A stretch of 64,000 bases of DNA from a virus, in IMG/VR virus record IMGVR_UViG_3300032770_000001, positions 1 to 64,000 of that record; one strand, written 5' to 3'. The translations under genes and the position numbers were made by a program. Within the stretch, counting starts at the first letter, position 1. Every line of letters starts with the position of its first letter. Below are positions 1 through 8,192 of the stretch, piece by piece. The notes under the pieces were generated by a model. That model was not told the DNA's origin and ran no database searches. It worked only from the letters and a program-made list of their open reading frames with translations.

Positions 1-109
1 GGGTGTTCAGAGTCGCTTCCCAGTCATAATCCTGAAGCACGAACAGCCCTTTGCGGACGTTTTGCCAAAATGGTGAACCTTTGAAAAGGTCGGTTGTAGA
101 CGTTCCCAT
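1..109 (-). CDS. hypothetical protein, N-terminal part (runs off window)
   Basis: The first 36 codons of a minus-strand gene are visible, beginning MGTSTTDLFKGSPFWQ; the rest lies outside the window. No family is recognised. There is no Shine-Dalgarno; instead TATTGA sits six bases before the ATG, the leaderless-type arrangement seen at other starts here. It diverges from the plus-strand gene at 145. Confidence 0.6.
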   Translation of the reverse strand, partial: MGTSTTDLFKGSPFWQNVRKGLFVLQDYDWEATLNT

Positions 110-144
110 GCTTATTCAATACCAACTTTCGAGTATTAAATATT
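110..144. promoter_or_regulatory. divergent promoter region, leaderless type on both strands
   Basis: This 35-base gap separates two divergent genes. On the plus strand TATTAA precedes the GTG at 145 by five bases. On the minus strand TATTGA precedes the ATG at 109 by six. Both look like -10 elements placed so that transcription would start at or next to the start codon. No -35 consensus is obvious. Confidence 0.45.
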
Positions 145-603
145 GTGGGAAAGAAGAAAAAGGAACCGACAACCGCAGACCCGAAAGAGGAGCAAGTTCT
201 CACTATCGGCGAAGTCGGCGATGCCCCAAAAATCGTCACCGATTTTGAGGCCATGACTTGCCATGTCCTAGACGGCGGTTACGAAACCTCACGCACATTC
301 AGCCCGACCGAATTGGAGGCTCTGTGCTGCCGAGCCGCTGAACTATCTATCAACTGGCAAAAAGCGTCCTGTTACGAATGGATGGAGGATTTAGACATCC
401 CTTATCCAGTCGCGGTCGCCATCATGGACAAGCTGGAGAAGCGTGGAATCGTGGCACCGATCAAGTATGTGGATGGGGTTCCTACCGATCCCGGACCGCG
501 TAAAGTCCTCAGTAAGTCCCAAACCCCACTGTCGCTTCCGTCTCCCAGCGAGCCCCATCACAAGTCGCCGGACGGAAACGCCAAGAGCGCACAGCACGGA
601 TAA
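145..603 (+). CDS. FtsK gamma-like winged-helix protein
   Basis: A 152-residue protein with a GTG start and a lysine-rich N-terminus. Residues about 50-125 resemble the FtsK/SpoIIIE gamma winged helix: a helix with ELEALCCRAAELS, then VAVAIMDKLEKRGIVAPIK and a final PRKVL, matching the family pattern of a pair of helices, EEMEERGIVGP and REVL. That domain binds KOPS-type DNA motifs in host translocases. Here it stands alone without a motor, so a DNA-binding or regulatory role is inferred. The last about 30 residues are low in complexity and overlap the opposing TonB-like gene by 95 bases. Confidence 0.6.
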   Translation: MGKKKKEPTTADPKEEQVLTIGEVGDAPKIVTDFEAMTCHVLDGGYETSRTFSPTELEALCCRAAELSINWQKASCYEWMEDLDIPYPVAVAIMDKLEKRGIVAPIKYVDGVPTDPGPRKVLSKSQTPLSLPSPSEPHHKSPDGNAKSAQHG

Positions 604-904
604 CTTCCCGGTTGTTTTGAACTGTATCGCTGTTCAGAATCAGGGTGCTATGGACGCGCCCATCCTCGCCGATGATGAAATTGACCACAATCGGCTCTGC
701 GACATACCCTAGCACCGGGTTGGGCGTTGACAATCTATCAGGCTTGGTAAACTCCTCACAGTTTATGTTCTTGTAGGCTTCCAGCCGGGACACTACGTAG
801 TGGTGGAGTTGGGGCGCGGGTTTGGGGTTGGCGGGGATCGCGAATATTTGACCAGCAAAAGCCAGCGAGACGAACAGGGCTACGGCAATGGTGAGACGGC
901 TCAT
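509..904 (-). CDS. secreted TonB C-terminal-domain-like protein
   Basis: 131 residues beginning with a clear signal peptide (MSRLTIAVALFVSLAFAGQ, cleavage near residue 22). Residues about 70-131 resemble the TonB C-terminal fold: VNFIIGEDGRVHS, then a helix with REVIRAVRSWRFRPA and a last strand. TonB domains contact outer-membrane receptors in diderm bacteria. The protein lacks the usual transmembrane anchor and proline-rich spacer, so it would be periplasmic. The upstream gene at 923 ends with TAG in the same frame, six codons before this ATG. Confidence 0.65.
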   Translation of the reverse strand: MSRLTIAVALFVSLAFAGQIFAIPANPKPAPQLHHYVVSRLEAYKNINCEEFTKPDRLSTPNPVLGYVAEPIVVNFIIGEDGRVHSTLILNSDTVQNNREVIRAVRSWRFRPATCDGARWETEATVGFGTY

Positions 905-922
905 GTAAACAAATCCTATAGA

Positions 923-1381
923 CTACTTTCGGAGCATCTCACAGAAGCAGCCGAGATGTTTGGTGATGTCGTCGATGCACTCGTTGCGGAAGTAAATCCA
1001 GCCGATAAAAGACGGATGAGAGTCAATCGTTTCTATTCCGGGCGGTAACACCTTCGTTTCGCAAACCTCTTCGGATAAAGCCATCTCCAATCGAACGCTG
1101 TCGTACAGATGAGCAACCAGAGGACGAATTTCCTCAAATAAAACACGTGCCAACGGGTGGTAATCGTTGGGATCGTCCTTGTGGACGAAAGCAACATGCC
1201 CATAGAATCCGCCCTCATCCAGAATGCTGCCGGGGTTGCCCTGACAACTGCTGATGGTTTTGAGATCGAGCCTGTTTAGGAACTTGACCATCGGCACAAG
1301 CTGGCTATCGACATCGGCACCACGCCCGTCGTTCAACTCGGACATGAAAGTCGTTTCGTGTGGCGCTTGCATCACTTCCAT
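923..1381 (-). CDS. hypothetical protein, SSCQG family
   Basis: 152 residues. Around residues 43-65 it carries ISSCQGNP followed by GHVAFVHKDDP. A paralogue at 33656-34192 has TTSSCQGDP and GHVMFYVPHDP in the same order. The SSC-x-G plus downstream G-H-V layout recalls TYW3-type tRNA-modifying proteins, but similarity elsewhere is too weak for a call. It stops at TAG, and reading on would enter the next gene in frame. It overlaps the 1372 gene by ten bases. Confidence 0.65.
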   Translation of the reverse strand: MEVMQAPHETTFMSELNDGRGADVDSQLVPMVKFLNRLDLKTISSCQGNPGSILDEGGFYGHVAFVHKDDPNDYHPLARVLFEEIRPLVAHLYDSVRLEMALSEEVCETKVLPPGIETIDSHPSFIGWIYFRNECIDDITKHLGCFCEMLRK

Positions 1382-1809
1382 GTGATCTCCAGTTCTGCAT
1401 GATAGAGGCTGTAGTCGTAATCCGGCACCATGCTCTCGTGTTGAGTGGTGTGCCGGGTTTCTTTAACCTTGAACTCGATTTTGTAACCGAGTTTCTTGAA
1501 GCGGCGAATCACCAGTTTCATCTGCGGCAGGTAACGATGTTTGTCCCACGTGGCCTGCGCACGGTCGAAATCGTTGTGGTTGCTGCTGATGCAGTACGTG
1601 GCGCTTTTGTCGCCATCCTCAATCGCGTAATTGATGACCTCGTTGAGGTCATTGGAGAAGTCTCGAATGAAGCGTCTCTTGCCGTCGATGACGCCCTTCT
1701 TCGCGGCAGCGGATCGCTTGGCTTTCTCAGCAGCCGCTTTGCGTGCGTTATTGGCGGCAACGATATTGCTGGCTCGACGGGCCTCTCTAGCTGTCAGTAT
1801 CTTCGTCAT
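1372..1809 (-). CDS. hypothetical basic protein
   Basis: 145 residues. The ATG at 1809 was chosen because GAGGAAGAAG lies directly before it; a longer reading to 1980 would bury most of the upstream gene. The N-terminal 45 residues are Ala/Lys/Arg-rich and helical (EARRASNIVAANNARKAAAE). The rest is mixed, with YCISSNHNDFDRAQATWDKH. No family recognised. Confidence 0.6.
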   Translation of the reverse strand: MTKILTAREARRASNIVAANNARKAAAEKAKRSAAAKKGVIDGKRRFIRDFSNDLNEVINYAIEDGDKSATYCISSNHNDFDRAQATWDKHRYLPQMKLVIRRFKKLGYKIEFKVKETRHTTQHESMVPDYDYSLYHAELEITWK

Positions 1810-2005
1810 CTTCTTCCTCATCATGGCAGTTGCAGCAGCACTCTTTGTGTCCGTATTCACCGAGCGCGTCGAAAGCCGAACACAAAACTCTTGCACCGTG
1901 ACTACAGACGATAAAAGCAAAAAGCAGGATGAAAATCGCGAAGACAGCGGATGCGTCCGGATACTTCGCGAAAGTTTCAATCAAGTTGGAAATCGGTTCA
2001 ATCAC
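1787..2005 (-). CDS. small single-pass membrane protein
   Basis: 72 residues with one membrane segment (about 20-37, SAVFAIFILLFAFIVCSHG), then a Cys cluster ECCCNCH and an acidic tail EEEDDEDTDS. The Cys cluster may bind metal. It ends in TAG and overlaps the next gene by 23 bases. Function unknown; a holin-like role cannot be argued from one helix alone. Confidence 0.6.
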   Translation of the reverse strand: MIEPISNLIETFAKYPDASAVFAIFILLFAFIVCSHGARVLCSAFDALGEYGHKECCCNCHDEEEDDEDTDS

Positions 2006-2376
2006 GCCGTTACCTCGGCTGGAAGATTAGGAAGGGCTTTCCACCATTCGATCCCGGATGTTGGGGTAGAAGTGTAGCCCCAGTATCCAATCTCCTCTTC
2101 ATCCGGCACTGCTGGCACCATCCAACTAAATTGATCGCCGAACTGACCTTTGCCCCAATCTGGGAATTCGATCAGTTCGTGCTGACCATCAGGACGCATG
2201 GTCGCTAGAATCTTCTTGACCGGAATGTCCTTGTACCGTTCTTGGCACTTGATAGCACAGGGGGCGCAGTAAAGATCGGGGCAGAACGTCTGGTATTCGC
2301 GCCAGAGTTTGCACCCGTGAGCCCCACATTTAGAGCATTTGTACTTCTTCGGCGGTTTTGAATTGCTGTACTTCAT
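2002..2376 (-). CDS. zinc-ribbon protein
   Basis: 124 residues with an N-terminal zinc-ribbon-like region: CSKCGAHGC, then CPDLYCAPCAIKC. The middle has ATMRPDGQHELIEFPDWGKG, which loosely recalls the RPDG...IEVV segment of the gene at 23959. Its start overlaps the nadV stop as ATGA. No known function. Confidence 0.6.
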   Translation of the reverse strand: MKYSNSKPPKKYKCSKCGAHGCKLWREYQTFCPDLYCAPCAIKCQERYKDIPVKKILATMRPDGQHELIEFPDWGKGQFGDQFSWMVPAVPDEEEIGYWGYTSTPTSGIEWWKALPNLPAEVTA

Positions 2377-3806
2377 GCGAACTGTTCTTGTGCCGCCTCC
2401 ACGTAGAAGTCGGACTTGCGGCAGCGGTTCCAGACCTCATCATAGGTCGTTTCGACTTTCAGGTCGCCGTCCTCGAAGATGGTCTCCAGAACGTTGCCAT
2501 AGGCATTCGGGTCTTTCATGGTAACGAAGTCGCCGCTGCCATCCGTTGAGCGATCCACGAGACTCAGACGCCCACCAATTGATGCCTTGGAAGGATCGGT
2601 CTTGGGGTCTTTGTAAACGTCGTGCCAGATACCAGCGCGATTGATGGCGCAGCACTTGATGGCGAAACGCAGGGTGTCGCGATTCTGCTGTTGAAGCAGG
2701 GCACCGCCCATGCCGTATGCCCAGTTGTCCATCGACCATCCCGCACGAGTCAGGACGCCGTTGATGCGCTCGATGTTCTGGTAGTTGACACCGTCGCCCT
2801 GAATGGCGCGAACGGAGGGATTCAGAACCTTCCAGCCCTTGGCGTTCGTTTCGTAGCCGAACTTTTCAGCAAGCGAGATGAACATGTCGTCCAGCACGAC
2901 GCAGGGATCGCCGGAGTCCGGACGCAGCACTGTGGTACCGTTGCGACGGAGAACTTCCGCACGCAACTCTTCGCCGAAGATTTTGTCCACGGCATTCATG
3001 GTGTCGTAAGAATCCACGACGCAGGCGACAAGCCCGTTCGGGAACTTGCGCAGCATGTTGCGGTAGGCGTCGATCTCGTGATCCTTGCCCCACGACGTGA
3101 CCGTCGAGTGCTCCATCGCCGGGATGGAGTTCCCCGGCATCGAGGCACCGTAATACTGCTGGAGCCACTGAATGGCTTCCGGCGTATCCGTACCGTGGAA
3201 GTTAAACAGGTGAGCCGCACCACCGATGGCTGCCGAAACTTCCGAGGAGACGCCACGGTCGCCGAAATCGTGCAACTTGTAATCGATCAGATCGGGGTTC
3301 CCGGTGCGAACCAAATCCTTGCCGATGGTCTGACGGATCATGAACGACAGGGTGCCGACCGTCACCGGATACCACATACGCATCAGGCGGGTCTCTGTCC
3401 AGTTGGTGATCCACGGGAACTCTTTGTCGGTGTTCTCGATGGTCATCATCACCTGACGCTGCGGAACCAACGTGCCTTCTGGGACCGCACGGATGCGGAT
3501 CGGGAGACGACCGCCGTGCTTTTCCAGCATACGCATCCAGCCCTTGAAGTTGAACACGGTCGGATCGCCGAAGTGTTTCGCCGACCAATCAGCCGCATGA
3601 ATCACGTTCTGCTCATTGAAGAACTGCCCGACAAACTGGTTCTTCAGGATGCCCTGCAAGCCAGTCCAGAGCGCACGCTTCCACATGCCGCCACGGGAGC
3701 ACATGTACGAATAGACGTACTCGGTGTCCCACGGGTATTGTGGGTAATGGGTGAACTTGTAGCTGTCGGAGCCGAGGAGCGGATTAGGCTGAAACAGTAT
3801 CGGCAT
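2373..3806 (-). CDS. nadV: nicotinamide phosphoribosyltransferase
   Basis: 477 residues, the usual full length of NAMPT/NadV. The enzyme joins nicotinamide and PRPP to give NMN. Visible family signatures are LLGSDSYKFTHYPQYP at the N-terminus, LHDFGDRGVSS at about 180, VVDSYDT, LRPDSGDP (PRPP-binding signature) at about 295, and QGDGVNYQNIERI at about 335. The adenylyltransferase needed for the next step lies immediately upstream and overlaps it by 23 bases, so the pair is co-transcribed. Together they can rebuild NAD+ from nicotinamide, a known phage answer to NAD-depleting defences (NARP2). Confidence 0.95.
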   Translation of the reverse strand: MPILFQPNPLLGSDSYKFTHYPQYPWDTEYVYSYMCSRGGMWKRALWTGLQGILKNQFVGQFFNEQNVIHAADWSAKHFGDPTVFNFKGWMRMLEKHGGRLPIRIRAVPEGTLVPQRQVMMTIENTDKEFPWITNWTETRLMRMWYPVTVGTLSFMIRQTIGKDLVRTGNPDLIDYKLHDFGDRGVSSEVSAAIGGAAHLFNFHGTDTPEAIQWLQQYYGASMPGNSIPAMEHSTVTSWGKDHEIDAYRNMLRKFPNGLVACVVDSYDTMNAVDKIFGEELRAEVLRRNGTTVLRPDSGDPCVVLDDMFISLAEKFGYETNAKGWKVLNPSVRAIQGDGVNYQNIERINGVLTRAGWSMDNWAYGMGGALLQQQNRDTLRFAIKCCAINRAGIWHDVYKDPKTDPSKASIGGRLSLVDRSTDGSGDFVTMKDPNAYGNVLETIFEDGDLKVETTYDEVWNRCRKSDFYVEAAQEQFA

Positions 3807-4716
3807 GGAGTGTTTTTTCCTTTCTCAGGTTGAGCATCAGCATGTGGTAGAGCACGGAGTGCTCTTCAACCAACACGGCTGGTTGTAGTTTGGATACGTC
3901 GAACCATTTGACTTCTGCGAGATCGTCGCCTGCGGTCGCCGAGAGCGACGAAGCGTAACCACGGAAGAACAACGTGCGTAGCTTGCGGTCGGGCGTGGCG
4001 GCATAGCGCCAATCCGGAATGTTGGCCGAACCGACATAAGTCAGGTTGTCGAGACTGACGTGGGTTTCCTCAAAGAGTTCGCGACGGGCATCTTCCTCGA
4101 AGCTCTTGGTACGCGCTTCGGCGAATCCACCGGGGAAGCGCCACTTGGTTTCATTCGCTCTGCGACCGAGCAAGAGTTCCAGCTTGTCCTCGCTCTGATA
4201 GAGAGCGGCAATATCCACGGTCGGGAAAAGAATTGGATAGCCCTGCGCCGAGGCATAGATCATTCCGGCACGGAAGTCAGCCGACGCGATCACATTGTCG
4301 CTGCATTCGCGGCGGATGTCGGTGCCTTTGATGGCCGTGATCTTCGGGGGAAGATTCAGTTCGAGGGGCTTGAAGCGGCCCGTGTAGTGGGGAACAAAAG
4401 AGTCGCGACCACCATACAGAGTGACTTCGCTGTTGCCCTTGACGACCTTCTTGATCTCAGCGTCGAGTTGGTCGCTCCACTCCGGATCGCCGCGCATGTC
4501 GTCCAGCGGCAGGACTATGAAATCCGGGTACTCCGCTTTTATCATCTTTTCGCGGGTGATGAAATCGAGAGGGTGGTTGAGGCTGATACCACCCGGATTG
4601 ACGCCCACGAATACGATCACTCGTTTGTGGCGTTCCGCAACCTGATTGAACAGTTCGCGGTGTCCATCGTGAAGAGCGTTGACTTGAAAGCGTCCGACGA
4701 GTACGCCGTAGCTCAT
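3784..4716 (-). CDS. nadM: bifunctional NMN adenylyltransferase / Nudix hydrolase
   Basis: 310 residues. The N-terminal half is a nucleotidyltransferase: GRFQVNALHDGH near residue 8 is the (H/T)xGH-type ATP site and TAIKGTDIRRE near 130 matches the ISGTxxR-type motif. The C-terminal half (about 165-300) is a Nudix domain with a G-x5-E-x7-RELFEE box around residues 195-217. NadM makes NAD+ from NMN and ATP; the Nudix half of this known fusion is usually an ADP-ribose pyrophosphatase. Acts with nadV next door. AAAGGCGGA precedes the ATG. Confidence 0.93.
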   Translation of the reverse strand: MSYGVLVGRFQVNALHDGHRELFNQVAERHKRVIVFVGVNPGGISLNHPLDFITREKMIKAEYPDFIVLPLDDMRGDPEWSDQLDAEIKKVVKGNSEVTLYGGRDSFVPHYTGRFKPLELNLPPKITAIKGTDIRRECSDNVIASADFRAGMIYASAQGYPILFPTVDIAALYQSEDKLELLLGRRANETKWRFPGGFAEARTKSFEEDARRELFEETHVSLDNLTYVGSANIPDWRYAATPDRKLRTLFFRGYASSLSATAGDDLAEVKWFDVSKLQPAVLVEEHSVLYHMLMLNLRKEKTLHADTVSA

Positions 4717-4743
4717 ATTCCGCCTTTCAATATATTGATGACA

Positions 4744-4944
4744 TCAATCCGTGTAAGGAATCGAAATCATCGCGTGTTCGTAGTAACCGTTACGTAAATT
4801 TTGCGAGTTACGACGGCGCAGGAGACGACGCTGGTAGCGTTTCTGTTTTGCCCATTTACGAGCACCATCACGTGACCCCTTGAGCCAGCGCAAACCTGCC
4901 TTACAAGCGTGGCAGGTACAGCGGCGAAGAAAAGACTTTGACAT
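4744..4944 (-). CDS. small very basic protein
   Basis: 66 residues, extremely rich in Arg and Lys (KQKRYQRRLLRRRN), with CTCHACKAG near the N-terminus that could hold a metal. Likely to bind nucleic acid. Chosen over an overlapping reading in another frame because it fits between its neighbours without burying the gene at 4970. Confidence 0.5.
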   Translation of the reverse strand: MSKSFLRRCTCHACKAGLRWLKGSRDGARKWAKQKRYQRRLLRRRNSQNLRNGYYEHAMISIPYTD

Positions 4945-4969
4945 GCATAGCGAACCCCCTTGGGTCGCG

Positions 4970-5197
4970 CTAACGCATGACAGCCAGTTCTTCCTCCAGT
5001 TCCTTTTCCATGTTCGCCAGTGTGATGGGGTTGTTCAGTTGGAATCCGAGATTGGTGATTCTGTCCCACTGCTCCACCAATTTCATCGCTTCTTTCGACT
5101 CAGCCGGGCCGAGTCTGGAAGCATAGGCGTGTAGGACATTCGCCATCTTGGTGCCCACGAACTCCATCGGCGATACTTTTCTGCCGTTGTGTTTCAT
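4970..5197 (-). CDS. hypothetical helical protein
   Basis: 75 residues, mostly helical, ending in an acidic segment (NMEKELEEELAVMR). No family recognised. Ends in TAG. TACAAT lies seven bases before the ATG, overlapping the stop of the helicase gene; no Shine-Dalgarno is seen. Confidence 0.6.
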   Translation of the reverse strand: MKHNGRKVSPMEFVGTKMANVLHAYASRLGPAESKEAMKLVEQWDRITNLGFQLNNPITLANMEKELEEELAVMR

Positions 5198-5202
5198 GGG
5201 TT

Positions 5203-7164
5203 CTATTGTACACCAACCTCGGCTAAAAAGCGAGAGGGTTTTACTTGGATATTGTTCGGTCCCTGCCGTTGCATGTCGTGGATGCAGAGGACAAGCCAGT
5301 CACGGGCTCGCGTGGCAGCGACGTAGAAAAGACGCCGTTCTTCTTCGATTTCTTCCTCGGAGCCAACCGACCATTTGTGCGGCAGGTAGCCTTCCACCAC
5401 CCCGTGGACGTAGACCCGCTCCCACTCTAAACCCTTGGCAGAGTGGATGGTAGAGATGACCACGGCTCCCTCAGGGTCGTTGTCCCGTAGCTTGTCCATC
5501 GTAAGCAGGAAGATCAGGTCTTCAATGCTCATGCCGTCCGCGTGCAAAGCCTCGACCATCTGGATTAGGCGTTGAATATTCTCCAATTTGGTCTTGACTT
5601 TTTCCGGGTCTTTCTTGTACTTACCGCTGATGTATTCCGGGTATTTAGTAAGGGTCAGAATGTAGTTCAGGGCAGAAACCGGGGTGTCCCTAAACTGTGC
5701 CGCCACGTCAATGACCCCTACAAAGGCGACCAATTTAGTCTCCAATCGGGCAGCCTCCAGCAGGTTGCCCTTGAACTTCTCCCGTGCCGTATTGCGAAGC
5801 TTCTCCAAAGCCACGTCCCCGATGCCGCATTTGGGCACCCGCGAGGCGCGACAGAACGAAGCGAAGTCCTTCGTATTGACGGCGAACTTAAGGTACGCCA
5901 GAACGTCGCGGCATTCCTCAGTGTCTTTCAGACCGTAGCCGCCGCGCACCACGTACTTGATGCGACGGCGAACCAGTTCGGTTTCCAGTTCACGTATCTG
6001 GGAAGACGCCCGAACGAGGATGGCGTTATTGCGGAACGGAATAGGCTTGGCAGCCGAGACGCGGGGTTTATCGCCGCGTGCAATAGCCGCCTGATCTCGC
6101 TGGTACTTGTCGTTATCACGGGCGATCTCAGACGCAATACTGGCAGCGATATCTTCCGGCAGACAGGCTCGGAGCAACTGGGTCTCGCCGTGATCGCCCT
6201 GAGTACCCCGCCAGCTTTCCATCTTCAAGGGGATGGTCTGCGTCATCTTGGACTGGATCACGTTCGCCAGCTTGACGACCTCAGGCACGCTGCGGTGATT
6301 CCGGGCGATGCGGTACAGCTTAGGCCACATCCCGCGCCAGTCTTCACTGAAGTCCTTCAGGATTTTCGGCACGGCCCCATTGAATCCGTAGATCGATTGA
6401 GACATGTCCCCCACGACATAGAGATTTTTGTTGGACGGGCTAAGCAGGAAGTTGACAAACTCCCACTGCACTGGATTGGTGTCCTGAGCCTCATCCATGA
6501 GCACGTGTGCCCACATGCTTTGAATTGCCGCACGCCACTTCGCATCGTTGCGGAATCTGCGCACCGTCAGATGTAGCATGTCATCGAAATCCACAACCGA
6601 GTTCTTGGTCTTCTCTTCCTCGTAGAGCCGCCACAACTTCACATCGACTTTGTCGAGGGCGTGGTAGCCGCTGTGCTGCTTCAGAGCGAGTTCGTGAATT
6701 TCGTCGGTGTAGTCCTTGGCAAAGCCGACGCCGCGTGCTCGATGGAACTGAATCTTTTCCAGCACGGCGAAGTGGCTGGTGCCCTCGACCTTCTCACGTT
6801 CGATAATCCGCTTCATCAACTGCTTCTGATCGTAATCGTCGAGTGGAGAAATTTTGGCTTCAAAGCCGAAGCCTTCCGGGTTCTTGCGGATGGCACCCAA
6901 AGCCAGAGAATGGATGGTGGATACCCGTGGCATCTGCTCGAACGGGGTGCTTTCAGTCAGACCGAGACGGCTGACCAGTTCATCGGCTGCTTTATTGGTG
7001 AAGGTGATGGCGCAGATTTGCCGGGGGTTGAGACCTTTTTTGATGAGCCATCGAACACGTTCCGTCAGAACTCTAGTTTTACCGGACCCAGCCCCGGCGA
7101 TAAGACAGGCGGGGTAGTCGAGGGGATGTTCAACGGCTAAGGTTTGTTCTTCGTTTAGCTGCAT
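5203..7164 (-). CDS. UvrD/PcrA-type superfamily 1 helicase
   Basis: 653 residues from the ATG at 7164, which has GGAAG before it; a GTG at 7176 is possible. All SF1A motifs are visible in order: AGAGSGKT (Walker A, near 25), ITFTNKAADEL, VDFDDML, LMDEAQDTNP (Walker B), VVGDMSQSIYGF, RNHRSVPEVV, STIHSAKGLEW and EERRLFYVAATRA. A 3'-5' DNA helicase for phage replication, repair or recombination. It is a little shorter than cellular UvrD (about 720). Ends with TAG. Confidence 0.93.
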   Translation of the reverse strand: MQLNEEQTLAVEHPLDYPACLIAGAGSGKTRVLTERVRWLIKKGLNPRQICAITFTNKAADELVSRLGLTESTPFEQMPRVSTIHSLALGAIRKNPEGFGFEAKISPLDDYDQKQLMKRIIEREKVEGTSHFAVLEKIQFHRARGVGFAKDYTDEIHELALKQHSGYHALDKVDVKLWRLYEEEKTKNSVVDFDDMLHLTVRRFRNDAKWRAAIQSMWAHVLMDEAQDTNPVQWEFVNFLLSPSNKNLYVVGDMSQSIYGFNGAVPKILKDFSEDWRGMWPKLYRIARNHRSVPEVVKLANVIQSKMTQTIPLKMESWRGTQGDHGETQLLRACLPEDIAASIASEIARDNDKYQRDQAAIARGDKPRVSAAKPIPFRNNAILVRASSQIRELETELVRRRIKYVVRGGYGLKDTEECRDVLAYLKFAVNTKDFASFCRASRVPKCGIGDVALEKLRNTAREKFKGNLLEAARLETKLVAFVGVIDVAAQFRDTPVSALNYILTLTKYPEYISGKYKKDPEKVKTKLENIQRLIQMVEALHADGMSIEDLIFLLTMDKLRDNDPEGAVVISTIHSAKGLEWERVYVHGVVEGYLPHKWSVGSEEEIEEERRLFYVAATRARDWLVLCIHDMQRQGPNNIQVKPSRFLAEVGVQ

Positions 7165-7619
7165 TGGGGCTTCCACTTCATGATATACTGACTGACTTTC
7201 TGAAGTCGATGGATATCTTCACGAGCGTAGCCAATGATTGAATTACAGCCGCCACAGACGATGCCTCGAAATATTTTTAGCACATCATCATGGTCTAAAT
7301 GCCAATTTTTGCTGCCATGATCTAGGCCATCGCAACACGAACACCTACCTGTGAAGGTCTCCAAAGCTCGCTTTGCCTTTGCAATCTCAGATGCGGGAAG
7401 TCCTTTTTGACGCAGTCTATTCAAACGGCGATGAATCAGACAGTCGGAACAAACAACGCAACCGGAAGCCACGTCTCTATCTTGATGTCCATGTGAAACG
7501 CATTTTCCAGCATGTTTTGCTTCCAAATATGCTCGACGAGCATAATCGACGCACCGTTGACAGCATGTTTTATCATCTAAAAGGGGCTCGGCAGGATGTC
7601 GGGGGCATGTGGATTGCAT
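7155..7619 (-). CDS. recombination endonuclease VII
   Basis: 154 residues, close to T4 gp49 (157). The core HLDHDD plus GIVCGGCNSIIGYARED is the His-Me finger of endonuclease VII, and paired Cys motifs (CSCC, CGGC, and CCQRC further up) form its zinc site and extra ribbons. The family resolves Holliday junctions and trims branched DNA before packaging. The downstream helicase start overlaps its end. Confidence 0.88.
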   Translation of the reverse strand: MQSTCPRHPAEPLLDDKTCCQRCVDYARRAYLEAKHAGKCVSHGHQDRDVASGCVVCSDCLIHRRLNRLRQKGLPASEIAKAKRALETFTGRCSCCDGLDHGSKNWHLDHDDVLKIFRGIVCGGCNSIIGYAREDIHRLQKVSQYIMKWKPQCS

Positions 7620-8192
7620 TTATCTGAGAAGCTCTCGGATGCGTTTTTTGGTAATCAGTAGCCGCGATCCTTCCATTAAAGGGCTTTCATTGATGTAGTA
7701 ACGGGCTTCTTTTTCAATTTCGGAGCGGATTCTTACGAATCCGACCTCGTGCCGCTTAAGGACATCGATGGCTTCGATTATAAATCTTTCGACATCCTCG
7801 TCATTGAATCCGAAACTCTTGATGACCTCTATGTCTACCCTTGCGGCTGCGTCTTCTATTTCCATCAAATCTATACCAGCGACTTTGGTTCCGGCAATAC
7901 CTCCAGCTAAACGAACAGCGACCCGATACTTCTCTTCTGGGGTTGCTTTCTCAATCTGTTCTTTGGTTGGCACCACAATTGGATCAACCTGAGAGTTGCC
8001 GTATTGGGTGTAGGCTTTATACCTAGCCCCAGTTCGCCCATCGCGTTGAATTGGAATAGCTACGAGACGCACCCCCGTGACGTTCTCTCTTTGATCCCAT
8101 GCCACGACAACGTGTCCGCCTTCGTGCGAAGGCGTTAGGGAGAAAAAAACATCGTCATCGACTTTCGTCATTTTTAATTCGGAAAACTTCAC
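7620..8192 (-). CDS. M41 (FtsH)-like zinc metallopeptidase domain protein
   Basis: 190 residues with SHEGGHVVVAWDQ at residues 22-34, the HExxH zinc helix in the form used by FtsH peptidases (HEAGHAVVA). Further on, AVRLAGGIAGTKVAG fits the family's second helix with small residues. No AAA+ domain is attached, so it is a stand-alone peptidase module or an inactive relative. GTG start overlapping the PP2C stop (GTGA). A second HEAGH protein is encoded at 16668. Confidence 0.7.
   Translation of the reverse strand: MKFSELKMTKVDDDVFFSLTPSHEGGHVVVAWDQRENVTGVRLVAIPIQRDGRTGARYKAYTQYGNSQVDPIVVPTKEQIEKATPEEKYRVAVRLAGGIAGTKVAGIDLMEIEDAAARVDIEVIKSFGFNDEDVERFIIEAIDVLKRHEVGFVRIRSEIEKEARYYINESPLMEGSRLLITKKRIRELLR

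Noticed and set aside
2622-3833. Long plus-strand frame (403 codons) opposite nadV
   Set aside because: It is a shadow of the nadV codons; the minus-strand frame has all NAMPT motifs.
4767-5069. 100-codon minus-strand frame
   Set aside because: It would bury most of the genes at 4744 and 4970 and has no clear start signal.
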